A DNA stretch of 64,000 nucleotides from Caprella mutica (GCA_947561585.1 CANNZV010001115.1:269115-333114); one strand, 5' to 3'. Counted from the first letter of the stretch, positions 1 through 11,357 are shown. Made by a program: numbers and translations. The notes: generated from the letters alone by a model not told the origin.

Positions 1-1
1 T

Positions 2-3000
2 TGGGATCTGGTCGATCTTAGAAAAGCCATTGAACAAGAGATCGGGCACCTTGAAGCTAACGAATATAGTAAACAGTCTTGTGAAGAAAATTCAGCATAC
101 GGTACCATGTCAATGACTGTTTCTACTAAAAATTCTTCCCAGATGAAAACTCACAATTGTGTATTTTGCGATAATGAATCTCACCTTTCAGTTAGTTGCT
201 CTAAATACAAAACTGTCGACCAAAGAAGAGACATCATTCTTAGGAAAAGACTTTGCTTCAACTGTCTTAAGTCTTATCATATTTCGAAGGATTGTAGAAG
301 TTATATTAGATGTCGCAAATGTCATCGTAAGCACCATTCAGCTATATGTACCAGTGATGACCCTAATGATGATACTGAAAGATGGCAAACTCCCAGAATG
401 CCTTCGGATTACGAAGGTCCTACGACCAGTATGACCGGGTCTACATCAACCAGCTCTACAATTCTACCTACCGCTTTAGTAAATCTGGTAACTGAAATAG
501 GGTCAGAGCATACAAGAGCTTTGATAGATCTGGGTTCACAAAGAACTTTCATTCATTGTGATATGGTGAGAAAACTTCAATTACAGTCTGTAGGTAGCGT
601 CAATTTATCTATTAATGGTTTTGGAGGATTAGTTGAAATGAAGAAATACAATTTAGTTAAATTTTTAGTTGAAAGTTCCATAGGCTTCATAGAAACTGAA
701 GCGGTAGTTGTATCTTGTTTTCCTAAAGTGATTATTATGCCAGGTCGTAGTGAAGCCATGAAAAATTTGAAAGGCTTAGGATTAAAACTAGCTGATGATA
801 TAGATTCTTCTGATAATTTATCTATAGGTTTATTGATAGGATGTGATCAATGTTTTAAGTTTCTTTATTCAAATAGAGTAGGAGATTTATCTTTGTTGCC
901 TTCTAATTTGGGGACCATTATAGCGGGTAGTTTAACTCAAAATAAAGAGCAGACTAGTTGTATAACTGTACTTAGAGCAACCGATTCTAATGAAGTTCGC
1001 TTAGATGAAAAATTAAAACAATTTTGGGATTTAGAGTCTATAGGAATTACTGAAAATAGTGTAGAAAATTTAGATTATGATAGATTAGTAGAATTTAAAG
1101 ACGGTAAATTTGTTGCTTCATTACCATGGAGAGCAGATCATAGGACTCTGCCTGATAATTATTTTCTTGCTAAGAATAGATTGAAACGAAACTTGATTAG
1201 TCTACGGAAATCTTCTAACACACTCGCTCAATACAATGATATAATTAATACTCAGATTGAAAGGGACTTCATAGAAAAGGTTAATAATCCTGATGAATTC
1301 GAGGGCAAAGTACATTATATTTCGCACCATGGTATAGTGAAGGATTCTGTTACAACTCCTTTGAGAATAGTTTATGATTGCTCTGCTAGGAAATCTAAGG
1401 AATCTCCTAGTCTTAATGATTGTTTAATGTCTGGACCTTCTTTAATTAATGATCTGCTATCCGTATTTATAAGGTTCAGAGCCTTTAAGCACGCCTGCAT
1501 ATCTGATATTGAAAAGGCATATTTAATGGTGGGCTTAAATGAAAGAGATAGAGATTCTACACGTTTTTTGTGGCCAGATGATCCATATGACTTAAATAGT
1601 TCAATTGGGGTATATAGATTTAAAGTTGTATTTTTCGGAGGTACTTGCAGTCAATTTCTATTAAATTTGAGTATTAAGAAACTTTTGGATAGCTATAGTG
1701 ATATTCAGGTAGCTAAGGAAATTAGGAGTTCTTTGTATGTAGATAATTTAGCATTTTCAGCCAGGGAAGAACAAAAAGTATTAGAGTTTTATAATAGTTC
1801 TACTTCATTACTAGATAGTGCTGGATTTACATTGAGGGAGTGGGTAACAAATTCTGACTTGGTTAAGGGCAATATTAGTGAAGCTAGTTACACTAAATCG
1901 GGAGATGAGACTAATGTGTTAGGATTTATGTGGAATGTAGGAAATGATAGTTTAGGGTTTAAAGTTAAGGATTTAAGTAAGGAAGTTACATGTACTAAAC
2001 GTTCGGTAGTTAGTGATAGCTCTAAGATTTTCGATCCCATTGGTTTATTATCTCCTGTGTCTGTTCGCTGCAAGATATTTATACAGAGGCTATGGAAAAA
2101 TGAATTAGAATGGGACGAAGAATTACCTAGTACTTTAGTTGATGAATGGAATAGTATAGTTAGCGATTCATCATATGTGCAGGGTATGAAATGGGAACGA
2201 AATTTAGATTTAGGGAAAGTAAGTAAGCTCTATATATTTTGTGATTCTAGTAAGGTAGCTTATGGAGCAGTTTGTTATATATTTACGGAGTCAGGTATAA
2301 AATTCCTTATGGCTAAATCAAGAATTGCACCTGTTAAGACAGTAACTTTACCTCAATTAGAGCTAACTTCTGCAAATATTGGTGCACGTTTAGCGAAATA
2401 TTTGATAGATATTTTGAAAGACATATGTGAAGTGACTGATGTGATCTTTTTTAGTGATAGTCAAATTGCACTCAGTTGGATTTTGAATAAAAATAGTAAT
2501 AAACAGTACGTTAATCAGAGAGTCACTAATATTCATGAATTAGTTCCTGGTGCAGTTTGGCGTTATGTAACTACTTTAGAAAACCCAGCTGATCATTTGA
2601 CTAGAGGTTTGACTGCTTCTGAATTGTTAAATAGTAATTGGATTACCGGACCCGAATGGTTAAATTCCTTTGATTGTTTTCAGAACTATGAGATAGCGTC
2701 AAACACTGTAATTGATCAGACTGAGTTTGTGGTAGATATCCATTGTAACGATGTAATTTGTAATGAAGTTGTAGAGTGTGGACTGAGTGAGGATTATTTT
2801 CTTAGATTTAGTTCATTTATAAGACTGATTAGAGTTACTGCTTACATTTATAGGTTCATTAATTGGAAGACTAATAAAGAGTCTAGTTTCGAGTTGACAA
2901 GTGATGAATTGAAGTTTTCTGAAAGGGCATTAATACTGATTGTGCAGAGGATATTTTTCGCTGAAGTTTTCTCATACCAATCTGATTCTACATTACCTGT

Positions 3001-3220
3001 ACCTTCTATTGTGAAACAATTAGATATAATTTGTATTGACGGAATTCTTCACTGTAAAGGTAGATTGATATTTTCTGAGTTGGAATTAGAATCTAAGTAT
3101 CCTATTTTGTTGCCATCTAGGAGTTATTTGTGCAAATTTGTTGAATGTAGAATGGCAATTCATTCCTGTAAATGCTCCACACTTTGGTGGGGCTTGGGAG
3201 AGAATGGTTGGTTTGACTAA
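2..3220 (+). pseudogene. BEL/Pao gag-pol polyprotein (gag end, protease, RT, RNase H)
   Basis: The frame is open from the window edge, so the Met at 107 is not a real start; upstream in-frame codons encode a DUF1759-like tail (WDLVDLRKAIEQEIGHLEA). Numbering from that Met: zinc knuckles CX2CX4HX4C at 18-31 and 50-63, and a third Cys/His cluster at 69-81. The protease motif ALIDLGSQRTFI has its Asp at 141, with Leu in place of the usual Ser or Thr after it. The RT has SDIEKAY at 466-472 and the YVDN box at 544-547. FDPIGLLSP (642-650) is typical of the family. The RNase H has Asp at 713, PQLEL at 749-753, FSDSQIALSW and NPADHLTRG. The integrase zinc-binding region begins near 1010 and breaks off at the deletion joint near 3138-3144; the last ~25 codons are out of frame. 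Polyprotein of a reverse-transcribing element, not a host gene. Confidence 0.92.
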
Positions 3221-3864
3221 GAATAGTTTACGAAAGGTTTTGGGAAAATCATTGATATCTTCTATAGAACTTTCTACTTTGCTTTGTGAGAGAGTCTCTG
3301 ATTAATGATAGACCTATTACCTATGTAAACGACGATATCACTGACGATCCTTTAACTACTTCTCATTTAGTTTGTGGTAGGCGTATAAGAGCGCTAGGGA
3401 ATGCAGGTGTAGATTTGACTTTACTATCTGATCCAAATGTCTACAGTAGGGAGATGTTCACTAGGAAACAGTTAAGGTTACGTAAATTATTAGACTATTT
3501 GTGGTACAGATGGAAATCTGAATATTTAACGTCACTTAGGGAACGTTCTAGCAATAATCTTGATGTGCCATCAAATTTGCGGGCCGGAGATGTAGTTCTG
3601 ATAGCTGATGGTAATAGTAGAAGCTCATGGAAATTAGGGAAAATTGTGACGTTAAATTTGGGAAATGATAGAGTGGTTAGATCGGCGTACATTAAAACTA
3701 AAAATGGCTTTTGTATTCAACCGATAATTAATATGGTCAATCTTGAGATATCTTCATCTGCTAGTGATTTCGAAAATGTTAATGAACCTTCATGTACTAG
3801 TGAAAGGATTAAACGTAAAGCAGCTGTTCAAGCTACCTTGAAAATAAAGGAAAGTTTGAAATGA
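3144..3864 (+). pseudogene. BEL/Pao integrase C-terminal part, two frames
   Basis: From 3144 a second frame reads the end of the integrase core, including PHFGGAWERM, where the Glu matches the last residue of the DDE triad. A one-base frameshift near 3285 moves the reading to the frame that ends at 3864. That part has the PLTTSHLVCGRR motif, a YL-SLRER stretch, GDVVLIAD and RSAYIKTKNG, characteristic of the DUF5641-type C-terminal domain of BEL integrases. The two Asp residues of the core are absent because the segment between the zinc-binding region and PHFGG is missing. Inactivated by deletion and frameshift. Confidence 0.85.
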
Positions 3865-4006
3865 CTTCTGTAAATAATTTGTGTTTTGTTAGATTGTTTG
3901 TAAATATAATTAGTGTGTTTTCATTGTTCAATTTAGTGTTTTGTTCTTTGTTGTTTTTGAATTTTATACTATTAATAAATCTTATAAATTCTTGTTTGGG
4001 CCGGAG

Positions 4007-4279
4007 TGTAAAATATATGTTCATAATTTATATAAGCTGTTAAAACTCATAGTCTATGCTCTTAAAAACTGTTCCAATAATATTCTCATGATAACTAATT
4101 TCTCGTATGCATGTTGTAGCAATAGCCAGTGTTCAATAAAACTTCCTACGAATCAGTTGGTTTATCTGCTGTCACCTCTCAACGTCCATATACCTGCATT
4201 ATACCTGACTAAATCTCAGCGAATTAGTATCCTACTACTGATACAACTACTTAAAACTTTATACTGTGGTGTCCAACCA
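4007..4279 (+). repeat. probable 3' LTR of the BEL/Pao element
   Basis: It starts with TGT right after a GGGCCGGAG polypurine tract and is placed about 140 bp after the integrase stop. A polyadenylation-like CAATAAAAC lies near 4134. The right end is set at CCA near 4279 and is uncertain, because the 5' LTR is outside the window and no comparison is possible. Confidence 0.6.
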
Positions 4280-4309
4280 GTATGATAATATTTTTAGTTG
4301 CATTAGATA

Positions 4310-4985
4310 TATTTCACCAGCTGATTTCTCAAAGTGTTGAAACCATTTAAGAAAGAGACCTCCATCATCCTGAATCACTGACATCCTCCATGGTTCCTGG
4401 AGGAGCTCCTGTCATGAAAGTATCTCATTTTTTATCTTGGAAATATGAACATTGGTTGTATGATTGTATGAAAGATCCTCTCGCATTCATGTATCACAAA
4501 ACTGATCAATTCACCTCTTTCGACACTCGTTATCTTCTTAACATCTTTGTTAGCAATCAATTTGGTGTGATTTTGAACCATTGTAATTCTAGTTTCGTCC
4601 ATGTTCCATATTTTCGTTCATTCAAGTTTATTCAAAATTTCAGCATACACTTTAAAGGTTGCCTTTGATTTCCTGATGTTAACTAAGATTGTAGCTTTTA
4701 ATGAATGAATTTAACCAATCGACACTTGCCTTTTTTTATTCCATATTGAAAGATTGTTAGAAATTAGTAAGGTCTGTTATATCAAAAGCAAACTTCCTTA
4801 CATCATGGCTATTTAGTTCAAATAAACGCTTTTGCATATATGTAACATAATTTACAATTTGTAGCTCCTCTTTTCTTGGGAGAACGCAATCATTCGTCCA
4901 AACGTGGTACTCATTTTGAATTAACCTTGACATGATGAGGACTGCTGAACGTTGTAGTGGGAATACAATTTTTTAACCTATAGAC
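4310..4985 (-). pseudogene. decayed pogo/Tigger-type transposase
   Basis: No long frame survives, but reading the minus strand in three frames gives an ordered set of family motifs. In order these are: an HTH-like tail, FSQEKRSYKL, LVNYVTYMQKRLFELNS, VRKFAFDITDLTNF (CENP-B-type DNA-binding region, 4890-4745), an ILNKLERKYGTW stretch, NMDETRITMV (first catalytic Asp; near 4600), SVERGELISF, GAPPGTMEDVSDSG (4410-4365) and LFLKWFQHFEKS (near 4325). Stops and several frameshifts separate them. The family cuts and pastes DNA with TA target duplication. The plus-strand frame at 4390-4668 is only its antisense shadow. No terminal repeats were found. Confidence 0.78.
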
Positions 4986-5094
4986 TGCATTCTAGTTGTC
5001 TTCATCTTATATTATAGCACCATTATGAACAAGGAAAATAAATATTAATAGTAATAACGTTTCAAAATTTCCTTATAAGTACATAATTAGTTTA

Positions 5095-5490
5095 GTGGGG
5101 GCACCCCTAGCCGCTTTGCCCCCGCATACCGTGTCCTCATTGCCCCAAATGACGCGTCATTTTATTTTTGAAAAAAATATTATTTAAAATTACTTTTTTT
5201 CATTGTATTTATTCACAAAAAATGAAGTAATATATTGATTATTATATTACACTTGGCTGAATTCTAACACTACTCAGTGACACCAAAAAGTTATATCAAA
5301 ATGACTTAAAACAGATTTATCGCCGTAACTTAGTGAAATATCTCCACAACCTCACAAAACTAAATACACCCTAGCTTAGGACACCGGATAGCATAGAGAA
5401 GGTATGTATGAGCTTCCATCTATAATATTTTCGAAAATAACCGGGGGTGCCTTTCGACCCCGGGGTGCCGCTTTGCCCCATGCTACCCTA
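5095..5490. repeat. GC-rich word repeats around an AT-rich segment
   Basis: Two short GC-rich islands at about 5097-5155 and 5440-5490 share the word GCCGCTTTGCCCC followed by a C/A-rich GCATACC or ATGCTACC, in direct orientation. They stand out from the AT-rich surroundings. They resemble the word-array ends of other elements in this window, but I cannot define element borders or a target duplication here. Confidence 0.4.
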
Positions 5491-5544
5491 TACCTATTTA
5501 ATCATATTTTTTTATTTTAATCAAAAAATAAATATAACACAGAA

Positions 5545-5632
5545 AGATGGAACTGTCGGACTAATGGGGCGTCGGACTATTGAGTAGTCCCCGCGTCGGA
5601 CTAATGGGGCGTCGGAATAATGAGAAGTCCCC
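5545..5632. repeat. GTCGGACTAATGGGGC word array
   Basis: The words GTCGGACTAATGGGGC and GTCGGA(C/A)TA(T/A)TGAG(T/A)AGTCCCC alternate twice. The ~45 bp before it (TTTTAATCAAAAAATAAA, then AACACAGAAAGATG) is nearly identical to 19035-19075, which leads into the same word at 19080. This is one end of the same repeat family as 18535-19100; the matching left end is not evident. Confidence 0.6.
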
Positions 5633-5639
5633 AGTGTGA

Positions 5640-6830
5640 CCAATGTAGAGATGTCAGATGATTCTGAGGTTGTAGAGGTAACTGTACTGGTTGGCCTTAG
5701 AGGACTGGGTTGTAGGATAGCTGAGACCACAGAACATTGAATAAGAAGAAGCTCCGATCGAACGTGTACACATGGTGTACACAGTCGTAAAATTTCAACC
5801 AATCACGTCCATTGATCGCTGTCGTCACTATAAACACTCTCTCGAAAACAGTTTGAGCGTGCATTCTACCTCAGCTCATTATCTTTGCTGGGAGTCATAT
5901 CTTCCTACCAAATTATGTACACGATTATCTATTTTCTATAGCCCACCTACTAAGCAATAATAAACTAATCTTCTTTGCAACAAACACAAACTGACACCGT
6001 TTCGGTTGTAATACGCATTCAAAATACGGACTCAAACAGAACTGGTGAAACGAAGCCTCTGATTGGCTGAGTGGCTCTAGTTGAAGTGACGTCACTGTAA
6101 ACGGCACTCAAGAGTAATATAATGGGATCTACACTTCCTTCTTCTATTCAATGTTCTGTGGCTGAGACACTGTCTTATCTGCTTTTGTGTCTTCAATGTA
6201 TTCTGTGAGTGATTTGGTTGAATTTTTCGTTCAAGTAATAATGTAGTTGATGTCGGAGAGATTACGGATACAGTTGGGACATGGAGGCAGGGTGTACAGG
6301 CTGATTTGAGTCCATGAGTCCAGTCAAAAAGAATGGGATACACCACGGGCACATTCATTAAAGGCGAGTCTGTTAACTAGAGCTTCTCAGGTGGCAAGAG
6401 CACGACTGTTAACCGCATTTCTTAAGGAAACTTGAGTGTGGTTGAATGCGATTCCTATACCGTCATTAGGTACACAGCTTCATCCAGAGGTCCTGAGGGT
6501 AACCATTGCTCTTCAAGTCGGTGTCAGAGTTTGTGAACCTCATTCTTGCCGCTGTGGTAGTTGGATGGATGACAGAGGATTTGCATGACCTGTCTTGTAG
6601 GTACAGTTCTGGCCGTCACCGAAAACATGAGGCAATGAATGACGTTGTAAAACGGGCTTTGCAGAGAGCATGATTCCCTTCAGTGCTTGAGACTTGTTGA
6701 CTTGACATGGGGATTGTAAATGCGCAGATGGTATTACTGTGATCACTTACATGAATGGAAAGAGTCTGACTTGGAAGTGCACATGTGTTGACACATTTGC
6801 CGAGACACACCTCGGAAAAATATTGTCTTT
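5640..6830 (+). pseudogene. LINE polyprotein C-terminal fragment, split by a MITE
   Basis: Plus-strand reading in shifting frames gives a conserved C-terminal region seen in invertebrate non-LTR retroelement polyproteins. Pieces in order: GLRGLGCRIAE (before the MITE), then ASQVARARLLTAFLKE, HPEVLRVTIALQVGVRVCEP, HSCRCG (Cys/His-rich), DLSCRYSSGRHRKHEAMNDV, VKRALQRA (6340-6680), and a final SAHVLTHLPRHTS-like end near 6810. Stops and frameshifts show it is dead. The 433-bp MITE at 5728-6160 interrupts it. Upstream RT is absent, so this is a 5'-truncated copy. The clade cannot be set from this region alone. Confidence 0.65.
5728..6160. mobile_element. 433-bp MITE, 8-bp target duplication GCTGAGAC
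   Basis: Inverted ends CACAGAACATTGAATA / TATTCAATGTTCTGTG are followed by imperfect subterminal inverted sequence. The perfect 8-bp duplication GCTGAGAC lies at 5720-5727 and 6161-6168. It has no coding capacity. A second copy in the opposite orientation is at 9517-9941. An 8-bp duplication fits hAT or P superfamilies; no transposase source is in the window. It was inserted into the LINE fragment. Confidence 0.88.
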
Positions 6831-8037
6831 AAAGAAACTGAACTAAACAATATTGTTTCGCTATTGTAAATTTTGTAGACCCTTAGAAAAGAAATTGTAC
6901 TTAAATTAAAGGACCATAATGTACCTATAGGCTATAACATGATAATGTAAAATAGAAGAAATTTAAGATTTAAACAAATTACTGTTCAAAAAATAACGAA
7001 AAATTACGATTTAAACCAATTAAATACACTATTTTTTTTTACATACCTAACAAATAATTATTTAAATTTTATATTTCGATAATGAGGAAACAAATTTAAT
7101 ACCAAGATATACAAAAAAATTAAGTGACAAGTTCAGATACATCAGAGGTAAAGGCTTGTTAGATATTTTTAAGTAGCTTCAAATTTCAAGTAAAATCATC
7201 CAGACATTGTAAGTGCCCCTCATTCAAATACATTTTTTGGCTGAGACAGGATTTCGGTGGATTTTCACATTAGTGCGCTTCTAATGGTAATAAAATTTGT
7301 CTTATATTAAATTATGTCCGGGTTGACCAATTAGATTGACTAGCCTATTAACCTTAGCGTGTAAAGGGGCCTTTACAGATCATTGAATATAGGAGATATA
7401 TTCCACTGGTAACTGCACGCTAGTGGCCAAACAATTATTTAAGTGAGAGTGTGTCAGCCAATCAGAGAGAGGAGTACCTTGACGTTACATATTACAAACG
7501 TACGTACAAAAAGGTGTGTGTGTATATTTGTAACTGGTCAGAGCTATTTTCTTTTATTCTAATAAGAGGACTAAAGCAGATATATAAATTTTAATTTAAA
7601 AAAAAGAATAATTGAAGATGTATATTTATTATAAAATAGAAAACAAGAATCGCAGTCCAAAAAATATTTGAACAAACTGAAGTGTCTTATTAACGGTTCA
7701 GTTGGGGCCTGGTATTAGTGAAGAAAACTTGTCATTTATGTTGAAATAATTTGAGAAAAATCTTAGATCTCTAAACCAATTTTTTCATGCGCCACACGAG
7801 ACTTGAAATTTCTAAAATTCTGGTGGAAACAACCATTTTATGGTTATTTTTCAATTTTCATGTATAAGATTCGTAATAGATAAAATTAGATGAACGTCCT
7901 TTTGACTCCAGATACAAATTAGAAGGCTCTGCTACATCATCTTCATGCACCACAAATATGTTAAATAAAACCAAAATATTGAAAAATATCTATTATTTTC
8001 CCCTTTTTAATTTTCTTCTACAAACTTTATTTCTTGT
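6831..8037. other. AT-rich non-coding stretch
   Basis: No convincing coding sequence, tRNA or repeat structure was seen. A short GC-richer patch at 7320-7510 has no recognisable product. Confidence 0.5.
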
Positions 8038-8095
8038 TACCTTCAAAGAATGTGGAAAGGTCATATTTTACCCATCATTTATATACAGGCGTCCC

Positions 8096-9378
8096 CCACT
8101 CTTATTACAAAATTGCGACTCACACTTACAACAAAAGGGTAATAAGTGCGAGTCATGTCTCGAAGTTAGATTTTTATAATTCTTATCCCTACAATATTCT
8201 GTTTTCTACGAACAAGGGGTCAAAGAAAATATTATATAACTGACTATAGTAATATTTTAATTTGCGAGTGACGTGGCATATATAATAGTTTTAAATTATT
8301 TTTAACAATTGCAAATATTGCACAATTATAGATTGTGCTGTCATATTGGGTAGGATTTTGAATAGGTATGAAATTTTATAAAAGTTTGATTTTTCAATTC
8401 AATTGTTACGTATATTGCCTTATCTAAAATGAAACATAGCATTCTGTTCAATTTCGAAAACAAATAAATACCAATTTTTAAATAATCAATTTTATCGTAA
8501 TCCACTTAAGAAAACTTTATATACGGCGTACCATGTTTCACACTGTGATCTCTTTCGTTAATGTATTAACGATTAATTAATAATTTATGTCCATGTTACC
8601 TTTAGTGATTACTTCAAATTTTAGAAATTTCCACACGATTCCGAATCCATACTATGAAACATTGCTGGATTAGAGTCATACACACAGAAAAAGAAATGGT
8701 AGTGATGGATGGTGACAAAAAATAGAGTTGGCTATAATGGATCCAAATTATTTTAGTTAATGCCGAATATATAATTAAATACATAAATGCCATATATAAG
8801 GGTTACAATCTGGAGAAAATGCTAACTTTATAAATAACTATTCAGCTTCCTAGTCTCTTTTTGGTCACTGGTTACTTTACCCTACAATACACATTGATTG
8901 TATTGAAAGTATTAACCATTTTTTTAGAGTTCAGCAATTCCATTATTAAATAAGAAAAGTTTATACAGTTCTTCTAATACCGAAAATAATCGTTTCGTCG
9001 ATTCGAATATGTAAAAATGGTAGGAACAGCTCTGCAAAAGAGATCTCCAATATATACATATTGAAGAATTGAAGTAAGAATAAAAATTGAAAAACTTAAA
9101 CTCTACTCTGAATTACTAATTTATTTATTCGAATATTTATTTTAAATTTCTTTCTCGTAAATATATTATCTACCTACCATAATTTTTCTAAATCAATCTC
9201 GTATGCATGATCATATAGTTTGTAATAGTCATGGTGAAAACAGCATAACTGAATACTAAAAACAAATTACCAAAGTTACTCCTGAAATATTTTCTATACC
9301 AGGTAATGTAAGTCCGAGACATGACCCACACCTATTTGACTTGTAAGTCTGAGACGTAATTAGAGCGGGGGATGCCTG
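8096..9378. mobile_element. 1.28-kb TA-flanked inverted-repeat element
   Basis: Ends CAGGCGTCCCCCACTCTTA and (right end, reversed) CAGGCATCCCCCGCTCTAAT are imperfect inverted repeats, flanked by TA (8094-8095, 9379-9380). The TA duplication and CAGGC(A/G)T start fit pogo/Tigger-like elements. It carries no transposase. Subterminal GAGTCATGTCTC- and GAGACATGAC-type words near 8150 and 9320 extend the inversion. It sits inside the ~125-bp unit repeat, whose sequence resumes on the other side. It contains the dispersed repeat at 8335-8970. Confidence 0.75.
8335..8970 (+). repeat. dispersed ~640-bp repeat, copy 1
   Basis: Homologous in direct orientation to about 16380-16980. Shared anchors include TTTTTCAATTCAAT, AACAAATAAATAC, ACGGCGTAC, AAACATTGCT, GGTAGTGATGG and ATAATGGATCCAAATTA. 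The two copies differ by many substitutions and small indels. Here it is the interior of the TA-flanked element at 8096-9378. Confidence 0.75.
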
Positions 9379-9516
9379 TATTTATTATCTTGTTATTCGC
9401 AAACTGAAAAATTGTTCAACCATATTGCCTGAAATTTGGTGAAACGATTGGTCCAGGTCCAGTGACCTGCTGATAGAATTTTGGGAGCGACCGGGTTAAA
9501 GGTCGAGGGTCATGGT

Positions 9517-9941
9517 CACAGAACATTGAATAGAAGAAGAAGCATAGATCCCATTATATTACTCTTGAGTGCGTTTACAATGACGTCATTTCAACTAGAG
9601 CCAATCAGAGCTTTGTATCCAAAGTTCTGTGTAAGAACCCATTAGTTTGAATGCGTAGTAATAACGAAATGGTGTCTTTTTGTGTTTGTTGCAAAGAAGA
9701 TTCGTTTTATTATTGCATAGTACCTAGCTGAGCTATAAATTATCGTGTACATAATTTGGTAGGTATATATGGCTCCCTGTATTAAAAAATGTTCTTTTTT
9801 TAATTACCAATCTACCAGCAAAGATAATGAGCTGTAATAGAGAGAGCGTTTATAGTGACGTCAGAGATCAGTTGACGTGATTGGTTGATTTTTTGCGACT
9901 GTGTACACGTTCGATCTGAGCTTCTTATTCAATGTTCTGTG
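9517..9941. mobile_element. 425-bp MITE, second copy, target duplication GTCATGG
   Basis: Same family as 5728-6160, in the opposite orientation, with ends CACAGAACATTGAATA and TTATTCAATGTTCTGTG. The flanks are GTCATGGT (9509-9516) and GTCATGGG (9942-9949), an 8-bp duplication with one later change. The insertion splits a unit of the ~125-bp repeat family, so it is younger than that array. Shared internal words include GTTTGTTGCAAAGAAGATT and TGACGTCA. Confidence 0.87.
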
Positions 9942-10334
9942 GTCATGGGCATTTATAACTCAAAAAGAATTGAATCATATTTGATGAAACCTGGTGAGAC
10001 GATTAGTCAATATACAGAAACCATTTTATAAGATTTTGGGAGCGATCGGGTAACTCCAAATGTATTCAACCAAATTGTCTGAAATTTGATGGTACAATTG
10101 TTCGATGTCCAGGTCATTTATCACTCAAAAAGTATTGAACCATATTGCATGAAAGTTGGTGGGACTATTTGTTATTATCCAGTTCGTAGTTTATTAAATT
10201 TTGGGAGGGAATGGGTTAAAGCGGCGGCGAATGTATGGGCTCTACCGAGTACACGTATTCTGTTTTTATATTTTGTAATAGATTAATTAATTACACTGAT
10301 ATTTGGTTACATAAAACTAAATTTCGAGTCTCAC

Positions 10335-10480
10335 AGTCATGGGATATCTTAGTTTGTTGTACTGCACACTTCATGATTGTTTAATCACCTGGCATGAGGT
10401 TCGGGGGGCGCCAGGCCCCCAGATATACATATATCTTATGTTAAATCAGTTATAAACAGTAAAAGTGTCTCGGACATTCC
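10335..10480 (+). repeat. ~150-bp core repeat with GC-rich hairpin, copy 1
   Basis: Matches 30035-30178 (same strand) and 18555-18700 (opposite strand). Shared text runs from TTGTTGTACTGCACACTTCA through ACCTGGCA and a G-run/C-run hairpin to AAAAGTGTC. In this copy the hairpin is GGGGGGCGCCAGGCCCCC. No word arrays flank this copy. Confidence 0.75.
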
Positions 10481-11357
10481 TAAAATTGCTGGGAAACTTT
10501 AACTAATATTGTAACATACTTCAAAAATCCTTCTTGGTATTAAAATTTGGTAATCTTTTCCTGTCCTTCATCTTCGATTGGATTAGCCTACCGCGGTTTC
10601 TCTTGACATACAACTTCTTTACTTTACCATTCGCTCAACATCTTTTTAATGGGTTGGTTAGTCAGATTTATCCAGTTATTACTATAAGTTTTAGGCTCTC
10701 AGATTGCTCCTGCCAATCTAACATTGAATAATAGTTACATACTTTGGCATAGCAAACATTATCAAAACTTAATTGACACTCAACTGTGTATCTCTTGCCT
10801 TCAAAACCATTCTGAGTCCCAATAATTCTCTACTTACTCGTTAATCGTCCGGATATAAACGTGACGACTTCACTAATCTAAACAAATGTTTATACACATC
10901 ACATACTGATGGATATATTCTATTCGCAAACCAAATGGATTGTAAACTTTAATTATATACTGTGATAGTAACTAATAATAATCCAGCACTCGGTCAGTGT
11001 TTCAGCTGTAATATATATAACCTTATAATACTCTTGGCAGTGGTCAAACAATGTGCTAGGTTCATTTTCCCAGGGTTATGTGAAGCCATTCAATTGAGCA
11101 CTACAATCAACGTAGGAGTAGCTCGGCATATCCTTTTAATACGTATTTTGGATCTGTACTTAGGCTAGGGTTTACACAGTATTTCAAAATATTAATTAAA
11201 GTCCCTCAGCAATGTTAGGAAGGATGGTTTGGTTTAGGGCAGAATTTGAAGTCACCTTCTCGTGGTGACATCTGTTATGAATTATTTGAAATTACCTAAT
11301 AAATTTAAAGTGAATAAAGAGGGAGTTGTACTGTCATTATATTATAGTACTGTTATT
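10481..11357. other. no recognisable feature
   Basis: AT-rich DNA with short open frames only (for example 10534-10731 and 10962-11168). None shows motifs or composition suggesting a gene. Confidence 0.45.

Larger units (their letters stand above)
1..4279 (+). mobile_element. BEL/Pao LTR retroelement, 5'-truncated by window edge, defective
   Basis: The reading frame from base 2 to 3220, the frame-shifted continuation to 3864 and a probable 3' LTR (4007-4279) form one element. The domain order zinc knuckles, aspartic protease, RT, RNase H, integrase, then a C-terminal GDVV domain is that of BEL/Pao. The 5' LTR and most of gag lie outside the window. A polypurine run (GGGCCGGAG) directly precedes TGT at 4007, as expected for minus/plus priming next to an LTR. 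The integrase catalytic core is mostly deleted, so this copy cannot integrate by itself. The target duplication cannot be tested because the left end is missing. Confidence 0.9.
8038..10230 (+). repeat. ~125-bp tandem repeat family (copy 1) carrying two insertions
   Basis: A head segment (TTACCTTC...GGTCATATTTTACCCA, 8038-8090) is followed, after removing the insertion at 8096-9378, by units with a shared text: a TATTGAACC-type word, GAAATTTGGTGAAACGATTGG, a CAGG word, then ATTTTGGGAGCGA and CGGGT. Units occur at 9385-9516 and 9942-10230, interrupted by the MITE at 9517-9941. The same head and units recur at 11358-11705 and, reversed, at about 50222-50395. It looks like the tandem-unit part of a non-autonomous element widespread in invertebrates; the family name is not known to me. 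Confidence 0.7.

Noticed and set aside
4390..4668. 92-residue plus-strand gene
   Set aside because: It is antisense to the pogo-type transposase motifs.
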